Of a stretch of DNA of 64,000 nt, positions 57,736-64,000 are shown piece by piece (the first letter of the stretch is position 1; every line of letters begins with the position of its first letter). This stretch comes from Torymus aiolomorphi (taxonomy: Eukaryota > Arthropoda > Insecta > Hymenoptera > Torymidae). The stretch is taken from contig CM070873.1 of assembly GCA_036365515.1 (NCBI GenBank), forward strand, positions 87,751,948-87,815,947. Reading direction: 5' to 3'. Made by a program: the position numbers and the translations under genes. The notes beneath the pieces were generated by a model. That model was not told the DNA's origin. It searched no databases and worked only from the letters and a program-made list of their open reading frames with translations.

Positions 57736-59714
57736 TTATTCTCGGAACGTACCCGGTCCGGTTTTTTTTATTCTCGGAACGTACCCGGTCTGACGTGCAG
57801 GGTTTTGAATCGTAATCTGAATCAAGGGTTTCGTTCTAGCTGGGAGATGAATAATATCATGTTCGGAAAAAGGGGTTGTCTCTCGTGGTTGATCCCATCT
57901 GAGAGTAGAATTTCCAAAGGATAGAGTAGGTTTTTGTGCTCTCATAAATTCCACGCCGAGAATTCCGTCAGTTTTCATGGGGAAGTCGCCAGGTACAATA
58001 TTCAGCCGGCAGGGTACGTTATCGAGCTTAATTTGTACATAACCCTGAGCTTCGGTTAATCCCTCGCCAATTCCATCCAATCTATACAAAGTATCTACGA
58101 GAATAGGCACACTATCAAGAAGAAACCGCAACATACCTTTAACCAAATCCCCGCTCGCGAATGCAACAATGGGAGATTTTATGTCCTGGGGGGTGGTGGC
58201 GACAAGGATAATGGCGCGGGTCTGGACGTCAAAGCTGTAGGGCCCTGAGGGTTCACCATCGCGCCCGTATGGCGACCCCCTCGCCCCCGAGTTTAAAGGA
58301 TATACGTTATTATTATTATTAGGAGGATAAGGTCTCTGATACTGGTTTGTTCGTTTCCTACACTTATCAAAATTATGCCCAGAGAATTTGCAGTAATTAC
58401 AAAATTTAGATCTACGTTTTTCTCTATATATCAGACAACGTCGAAAGCCATGATTACCGCATTCGTAACATATAGACATTTTCTTTTCCGGCTCTCCTTG
58501 TGTTTCCGTTTCCGCAATGTGACAGTAAGCCCGTTTCCTATTCTCGCTCGAGATTTCTCCATGCAAATCATTCCTCTGCTGAATGAAGAGTTCGCTTTCT
58601 ATCGCCGTACTAATTGCGTTTTCGAACGAAGTTAATAGTTTTCTCGCCATTTGTACCGTTATTTCGGGTCTCAATCCTAATTTGAAACATTGCGTAGCGG
58701 TCTCAGTCTCCCCTTCGATCAAGCCCTGTACATTAGCTGAATTAGAATTCTCTATTATTTCTTTTATCTTTTGAAGGATATCCGTAACCCTTAACCCATA
58801 CTCTGCTACCTTTTCTTGGGGGCCATGCTTAACGCGCGCGAGATCTATCTGTAACTGAAGCATATTTTTTGTTGGTGTTAAGGGGAGGCCGAAATCCCGT
58901 CAGTTAGTTTTTCAAAGTTTTCTCTTCGAATAATTAACCGATTGGGCTGAAATTTTGGGAGAATACTTAAAATTTATATACAAAGCGCGCTCAAGTCTTG
59001 AAATTCAAAACAAATTATTATCTTTCAATTTCGTAATTTATAGGTTATGTTACCCGCGCAAGTTTTTCAAGGTTTTCTCGGCAATTAATTGATTGTTTGA
59101 GCTGCGATTTTGAGAAATAACTAAACATTAATATCCAAAGAGCGCTCATGTCTTCAAAATCCAAATAGATAAGAATTTTTTAATTTATATAATAAAAACG
59201 CGTTTTACTGATTACAGCGCCACCCTCCATTTAAAATACATTGACTCCGGCGTCCCCTTAAGGCCCTTTTTAATTCGGCTAATAATTGTTCTAAATTATC
59301 AAATCTTTTAAACTGCAAGTAGCTCCGAGCTTCACCGGTAACGCGGCAATCTTTAAAAAGAAACTTTTATCACTTGGATTTACAAACTCCTCGGCGTCTT
59401 TACACTCCCTGATGAATTCAGTTATCGATATATTTTTCCCATTGAATTCTGGAAGAATTAGCGCTATTTCATTAGTTATTTTATAATTATTTTGCGACTC
59501 GTTTCTGACAACGGAATCATGAGAAACCGAATTACTTCTATTGTTAAAGAAAATCCCGGTTCGACACTCTATCACTATTTCCGCTTAAATCTAATGTTTC
59601 TGATGATAACAACTCGTGTAAAGGATTACGAACTAAGTCTTTATTCGCGTTTACTACTGTGAAATCGTACGCAGCAGGAGCGGAACCGGAGGGTGTTTCG
59701 CTGTTATTCGACAT
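57736..59714 (-). pseudogene. Gypsy-2 gag and protease, interrupted
   Basis: Begins at ATG 59714 (MSNNSETPSGSAPAAYDFTV). A stop near 59580 is followed by LPEFNGKNISITEFIRECKD. After a frameshift near 59310 comes a 376 bp TTAA-flanked insertion, then 58863-57736: capsid C-terminal part (LARVKHGPQEKVAEYGLRV), two zinc knuckles (CYECGNHGFRRC, degenerate; CNYCKFSGHNFDKC, complete) and an aspartic protease whose DSG/DTG site reads LLDSV. The frame ends at a TAA created by a tandem duplication of about 33 bp (cggaacgtacccggtccgg repeated at 57720-57786). The same frame continues into RT, so gag-pol was one frame here, unlike Gypsy-1. Confidence 0.82.
58882..59257. mobile_element. 376 bp TTAA-flanked element in Gypsy-2 gag
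   Basis: TTAA at 58878-58881 and 59258-59261; ends GGGGAGGCCG and, inverted, GGGGACGCCGG. The gag similarity (LLAELKRA...) resumes at the insertion edge. Two diverged internal units are visible (ttttcaaagttttctcttcg and ttttcaaggttttctcggca). Its ends resemble those at 45047. Confidence 0.78.
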
Positions 59715-60521
59715 TTTTATTTTGAAAATTACGCGCTCGCTCGCTCAGGTTACTTAGTTCTAAATGCTCGTAGGTGTTCTCGGTGCCTCTGGTCGGGCGC
59801 TGGTGACTTGTGGCTGAGACTGATGACTCGTAACGGCACTGGTGACTTAGGATTGGGGCTGAAGATCCGTGGCGGACGCTGTTGACTCGCGGGAATATGT
59901 TAAAGACCTTGACAATGTCTGCAGTGCAGGGGCGTGAACAGGCAGTGAAGAGATCTCAAATGACGTCCTGAACGGAGTTGGTACTGTTGTACTGGTGCGG
60001 ATGATTGACGTCTGGCAGCTGCCCTGGGATTTGTTTCATCGGCGCCGCTCTCGTATCCAGAATCAGGACTATTATCTCGTGAGTTTGGAGGAGCTCTGCG
60101 CCCGTCGATTGGCTGAGGATGTCTTTTCTGTATTTGCCGTGGACTCAGATACCCAATCGAGTGTTCCGGTATTCGCCTCAGTTCCAAGGGAAACCACGAC
60201 TTAAAACTTTGGACGGAACACGATTCGCGAACTTCTCCGAAAATGTCTTTCCTTCCTCGCAACTCTTTGAGCAAATCCCACCGCTCTCACCAAAAATGTT
60301 ACGACCCGAGTCGGAGTCTGAGGGCAGAAGGGCGCTTCTGCAATGGTCGCCAATTGACCAATCGGAATGTAGAATTCGTTTGCTCAATTAAACGCTAAAG
60401 CGCATGAAGTTGTGGGTAGTTTGAAATGAACACTCACGAGAGAAATAACTTTAACTTGATGTTTATTCAATTAATTAAATACTTGTAGACTTTTACAGAA
60501 TAAACTTTCCACCGTGACTCT

Positions 60522-61569
60522 ATTCGCCTTGTTAAGCCCAGCGTCAGCGCCCCTCGCGGCCAAAATTCGAACTGCTTATTGAAGGATAAACACAGCTGAT
60601 TAGCATGAGCGGTATACGAACCAAAGATTATTTAATTAAAAAATAAAATAAGTAGTGATCCGATGAACATCTTAAAATCATTTATTGATTTGTCTGATAT
60701 TATCAGATATATTGGCAATGGAACAAGGCCTTATGTGGAAGGCGAAAGAGTTTATAAGGCTAATCATATAATATTTTGTGGGTTAGCCAAAGAAAGTAAT
60801 GATTGCTCAGCAGAGATAATAGCACTATGCCTAAAAACGTCGGGTTTACAAGAATCTCCTCATGAAATAAGAGTAAAGATCTCTTCAAATGTATGTGCTG
60901 ATGAAAATATCATTCATTGTGTGTGCTCTTGTAAAGCTGGTATTTTGGGAAAATGCAAACACTCTGTTGCAGTTTTAATTCACCTTCACAAGTCAGTTCA
61001 AAATTATTGTTTTGTTTATTTTCTCAATGATGAGTAAATATTTAAAGCATTTACTTATAAAATGTATTAATTCTTTTAAGAACTCCATCATGTATTATTC
61101 AAGATGCATCTTGCACGGATTTAAAACAACAGTGGGGTAAGCTAAAACAGACAGCTTCAAAAATGTATGAAGCTGTAGAATTGAAGCATTTTTGCCACTT
61201 GAAGAAAACAGATTCCAAATTCCTCAAAGTGAAATGTTCTTGTAAACCCGACGTTTTTAAGCACAGTGCTATTATCTCTGCTGAGCAATCATTACTTTCT
61301 TTGGCTAACCCACAAAATATTATATGATTAGCCTTATAAACTCTTTCGCCATCCACATAAGGCCTTGTTTGATTGCCAATATATCTGATAATATCAGACA
61401 AATCAATAAATGATTTTGAGACGTTCATCGGATCACTACTTATTTTATTTTTTAATTAAATAATCTTTGGTTCGTATACCGCTCATGCTAATCAGCTGTG
61501 TTTATCCTTTAATAAGCAGTTCGAATTTTGGCCGCGAGGGGCGCTGACGCTGGTCTTAACAAGGCGAAT
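60522..61569. mobile_element. Foldback carrying a SWIM-type gene fragment
   Basis: Arms of about 350 bp (60522-60872 and 61228-61569) start ATTCGCCTTGTTAAG. Each arm includes the first about 75 codons of the same protein frame, so the gene start is duplicated in inverse. Present in the 5' LTR but not the 3' LTR of Gypsy-2, so it inserted after that element. Target duplication not clear. Long TIRs and a SWIM finger are features of Mutator-like elements, which is a guess. Confidence 0.72.
60663..61250 (+). pseudogene. SWIM zinc-finger protein fragment, spliced
   Basis: Exon 1 from ATG 60663 (MNILKSFIDLSDIIRYIGNG) to 60991 contains ERVYKANHI, LCLKTSGLQ.PPHEI-like (here SPHEIRVKI) and the SWIM motif CVCSCKAGILGKCKH (CxCx8CxH). 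A good donor (caa/gtcagt) and acceptor (ttcttttaag/aactcc) remove 89 bp, and exon 2 (from 61081) continues with SCTDLKQQWGKLKQ and a cysteine motif before running into the right arm. I know this as part of uncharacterised arthropod multi-copy proteins. The inverse copy of the start lies at 61428-61228 (- strand). Too short to be complete. Confidence 0.65.
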
Positions 61570-62566
61570 ATTCTAGGTCGACCTCCTCCTCCTTCGGTGG
61601 CGTGGGGCGCCGCTAGTCCGTGATTGGTGGTTGACGATGGCTCGGGCAGTTAGACTGTTGGGCTCCATTGCGCAATAGTGGTTGTTCGGTGACTTGCCCT
61701 TGAGGTGACCCTTGTTGTCGATCGTCAGTTCTCCTTGCTAATCGTTTTCTCGACCTTTCGTCCCTGAAGGCAGGCTACGCTGCGAGACCGTGTGTTGTTT
61801 GACCTCCCATCCTTGAAAGAGCCTACGCTGCTATTTACGTCTTCTCGATGATGTAGGATAGCAGGCTGTTTGAGCCTTCAACCTTGGCTACAGGCTACGC
61901 TGCTGTTTATGTTTCCAGGGGCTGTGAGATAGTAGGCTGTTTGACCGTTCAACCTTGGCTACAGGCTACGCTGCTGTTTATGTTTCCAGGGGCTATGAGA
62001 TAGTAGGCTGTTTGATCCTTCAACCTTGGCTACAGGCTACGCTGCTGTTTATGTTTTTCGTCCTTGGGATCGTTTGCGCTACGTAATGTCATCTGGGGCA
62101 GTTGTTGCTTTCGGCAACCTCGTACTCATTGTCCTTGAGGGCCCTGATAGCCGTTGCAGCTAACCGTCACCTTGGGGTTTCCTAGAATCTCAGAACTGTA
62201 AATAATTCTTGGAAGAGCTTTTCACCCTCAGCGAGCTTCCTTATTGTCAATTTAATTATCAATTATTGTTATCACGTTTATTTATAGTCAGAATCGTTTA
62301 TTCCTATTCGGGTGATTGCAAATTTGTTAATTATTCATTTACGGAATAGGATTAACTTATTTATCTGACTAGTTTAATAAATTAATGATTTTTATTGTGA
62401 GAATCTTTATTGCGATTGCCCTTTATGGGAATATGTTCCAATACATTTGTTATTTAACTGTTGTCTTATTTAATATTAATTTCGGAGTTAATCTTTTAAT
62501 TTTAAGCTATTATTGTAGAACGACCCTAAATATTTCGCTACTCGTTCACGCGAACGTAGTTCATAA

Positions 62567-62742
62567 GGGAGATTGTACATAAGCGTTGCGCGATCCTACG
62601 CTACGCTACTACTGCTTACAGCATTCCGTTCCTATGTTCTCCTATGTTTTCCTATGTAATAGGAACAAACGAAACTCCACGGTAGGCGCTGGCGCAGCGT
62701 AGCGCATCTTAGCGTACGAGTAGGATCGCGCAGCGCTTATGT
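62567..62742. mobile_element. Foldback MITE at the Gypsy-2 5' end
   Basis: Follows TAA; begins GGGAGATTGTACATAAGCG. The arms acataagcgttgcgcgatcc and inverse (62577-62596, 62723-62742) pair well. The right outer end merges with the start of the next element (GGTCCGAATTCATAG). Confidence 0.65.
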
Positions 62743-62743
62743 A

Positions 62744-63114
62744 GGTCCGAATTCATAGGCTCTGGCCACATATGTGAATAAGCTTGCGCATGAATGCGTA
62801 CGGCGCAGCGGAATCACTAGACGGCCTAAGCGAAACTCGCTAGTGCCAACTGTACAGGAAAGTCAGTATGAGTTCGTGAACCCTCTCAACAATAGAAGTT
62901 CCTCACGAAACCATAGTGACTTTCCTGCAAAGTTGGCATTACAAAGTTTTCCTAGTGACTCCACTGCGCTATGCGGATTCGTATGCAAGCGTATTCACAT
63001 ATGTGGCCAGGGCCATAGTCGTAAGTGAGATGCGAGTCGGATTCAAGTAAGGTTTGAAGCCATGCTTTAGTATATCTATATATACCGTACTTGGGACCGA
63101 CTCAGCGTCTATGA
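62744..63114. mobile_element. Second copy of the GGCCCGAATTCATAG MITE, split
   Basis: Matches 37917-38047: GGTCCGAATTCATAG on the left, then (after the nested foldback 62758-63014) gtcgtaagtgaga, caagtaaggtttgaa.ccatgc, agtatatctata and ctatga. The right end is cut off by the next element. Confidence 0.75.
62758..63014. mobile_element. 257 bp foldback nested by ATA duplication
   Basis: Ends GGCTCTGGCCACATATGTG and, inverted, GGCCCTGGCCACATATGTG; ATA on both sides (62755-62757, 63015-63017). The empty site is seen at 37917-38047 (attcatagtg). Confidence 0.82.
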
Positions 63115-63350
63115 GGCCCCCGCTACATAAGCGCGTATGCACGCGAATGCACGCGTATGCGCGCGTAAGATATCTAGTAATTGTCGATGCAGCAAACGTG
63201 AAAAATTTAGTGCCTCCAAAGAAAGCAAAGAACGAACAGCTTTTTTTGGAGGCACTAAATTTTTCACGTTGGCTGCATCGAAAATTACTAGATATTCCCT
63301 AGTTGCATACGCGTGCGCCCGCGTGCAAACGCTCTTATGTAGCCGGGGCC
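63115..63350. mobile_element. 236 bp foldback MITE
   Basis: Ends GGCCCCCGCTACATAAGCG and, inverted, GGCCCCGGCTACATAAGAG; TAA on the right. Arms of about 110 bp with atctagtaatt and tgaaaaatttagtgcctcc are nearly perfect. The tacataagcg portion resembles the MITE at 62567. Confidence 0.78.
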
Positions 63351-63353
63351 TAA

Positions 63354-64000
63354 GGCCCTGGCCACATATGTGAATACGCTTGCGCATGAATGCGTACGGC
63401 ACAGCGGAATCACTAGACAGCCTAAGGGCCTTTGCACGCTAAAAGCATAACGCAAAGGAATAAGGAATAAGAGGGCATAAGGTGGACATAAGGTACTTAT
63501 GCTCTGCTTATTCCTCTTATGCCCGTGTTGTGTACGCAACGGATCGTGCATAACCCCTAAATTGCTTGTTTTGGAGTAAGTTTTTTAATAATAAATTGCA
63601 AGTAAACATTTACCTCTTCATCCATTGTTCAAAAATGTCTACACTATAAATTATTATAAAAATAATCACTAAATGATTAAGAAGAAAACTTTTCTCACTT
63701 CTGCACGTTGAAATGATAAAATACAAAAGCCCCTCAAGTTTTATTATTTTGTCAACTTTTTACATTGTAACCAATTAGAGTCAATTAATAATTACAGTAA
63801 GCTATTTCATTTCGAAAACTTTACTCCAAAAAAATCAAGAGGTTATGCACGTTTCGTTGCGTACACAACACGGGTATAAGAGGAATAAGCGGAGTATAAG
63901 TACCTTATGTCCACCTTATGCCCTCTTATTCCTTATTCCTTCGCGTTATGCTTTTAGCGTGCAAAGGCCCTAAGCGAAACTCGCTAGTGCCAACTGTAGA
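63354..64000. mobile_element. Second GGCCCTGGCCAC foldback, split, runs off window
   Basis: GGCCCTGGCCACATATGTGA at 63354 and the following 70 bp match the left half of 62758-63014. The match resumes after the nested element at 63974 (gcgaaactcgctagtgccaa) and continues past the window end. Confidence 0.82.
63426..63970. mobile_element. 545 bp foldback nested by TAA duplication
   Basis: Ends GGGCCTTTGCACGCTAAAAG and exact inverse; TAA at 63423-63425 and 63971-63973. The empty site (ggcctaagcgaaact) is present at 62823-62837. TIRs of about 140 bp include aaggaataaggaataagagg. Typical Harbinger-type end (GGGCCTTTGCAC). Confidence 0.88.

Larger units (their letters stand above)
52629..62566 (-). 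mobile_element. Gypsy-2 LTR retrotransposon, decayed
   Basis: - strand element. 5' LTR at 62566-60297 (with a 1 kb insertion); TTTTTGGTGAGAGCGG after the LTR as a possible primer-binding site; gag from ATG 59714; pol to 55163; a minisatellite region; polypurine tract AAAAGAAGGGGGGAAC directly before the 3' LTR at 53796. LTR ends are TGTTATGAAC...GTCGTAACA, with the first bases of the 5' LTR lost at a MITE insertion and the last bases of the 3' LTR degraded near 52629. Two insertions are nested (58882-59257 in gag, 60522-61569 in the 5' LTR). No target duplication can be read. Confidence 0.87.
60297..62566 (-). repeat. Gypsy-2 5' LTR, split by a foldback
   Basis: 60297-60521 and 61570-62566 match the 3' LTR. 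Within it a unit of about 72 bp (ccttggctacaggctacgct and flanks) is repeated three times at 61866-62060, against about one and a half in the 3' LTR. It is followed directly by TAA and a foldback MITE. Confidence 0.83.

Overview
The window looks like transposon- and satellite-dominated DNA from an arthropod, most likely an insect. The evidence is AT-rich sequence, spliced coding with GT/AG introns, THAP-type P-element, mariner and Gypsy remnants, and many foldback MITEs. A parasitoid wasp or ant would fit the mariner type, but that is a weak inference. Only one host gene is recognisable: the first four coding exons of phosphoacetylglucosamine mutase (PGM3/AGM1), on the + strand at 47.8-49.3 kb. 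All four are open and have canonical splice sites. The C-terminal half of the enzyme is not recognisable in the 14.7 kb that follow.

Layout. 0-2.8 kb: AT-rich, nothing recognised. 2.8-5.9 kb: broken P-element (THAP9-like) transposase, - strand. 6.2-12.7 kb: blocks of a dispersed satellite (family 1) in both orientations, split by two TTAA-flanked elements and a solo LTR. 13.5-19.8 kb: decayed Gypsy element (Gypsy-1, - strand) with a Transib-like foldback in its leader. 19.9-21.5 kb: long-TIR element carrying a coding remnant, inserted in satellite 1. 22.4-27.0 kb: a 4.6 kb element with 400 bp TIRs around a DDE-like transposase of a type I cannot assign, holding two nested TTAA-flanked elements. 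27.4-28.2 kb: satellite 1 again. 28.5-29.1 kb: a second, diverged copy of that transposase. 30.1-31.1 kb: mariner-like transposase with one internal stop. 31.7-36.7 kb: satellite family 2 with four insertions. 37.3-38.2 kb: foldback MITEs, one nested. 38.3-47.1 kb: an 8.8 kb tract of higher-order repeats bounded by a perfect 22 bp inverted repeat. 47.8-49.3 kb: PGM3. 50.1-52.6 kb: foldbacks. 52.6-62.6 kb: second Gypsy element (Gypsy-2, - strand), both LTRs present. 62.6-64.0 kb: foldbacks inserted in one another, running off the window.

Three patterns recur. (i) Nine elements are flanked by TTAA. (ii) About ten foldbacks have 3 bp AT-rich duplications and ends starting GG, as in PIF/Harbinger MITEs. 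(iii) Foldbacks starting CCC with 2 bp duplications enclose short tandem motifs that differ between elements; the 8.8 kb tract has the same ends. The two satellites differ over most of their unit but share a core around TAGGCGGGGGA. Because many insertions sit in known repeats, the empty site can be read from a neighbouring copy, which makes several boundaries and target duplications firm.

The genes do not form a pathway. Apart from PGM3, every coding feature is a mobile-element gene, and nearly all are broken. All similarities are from recognition by eye; no search was run.
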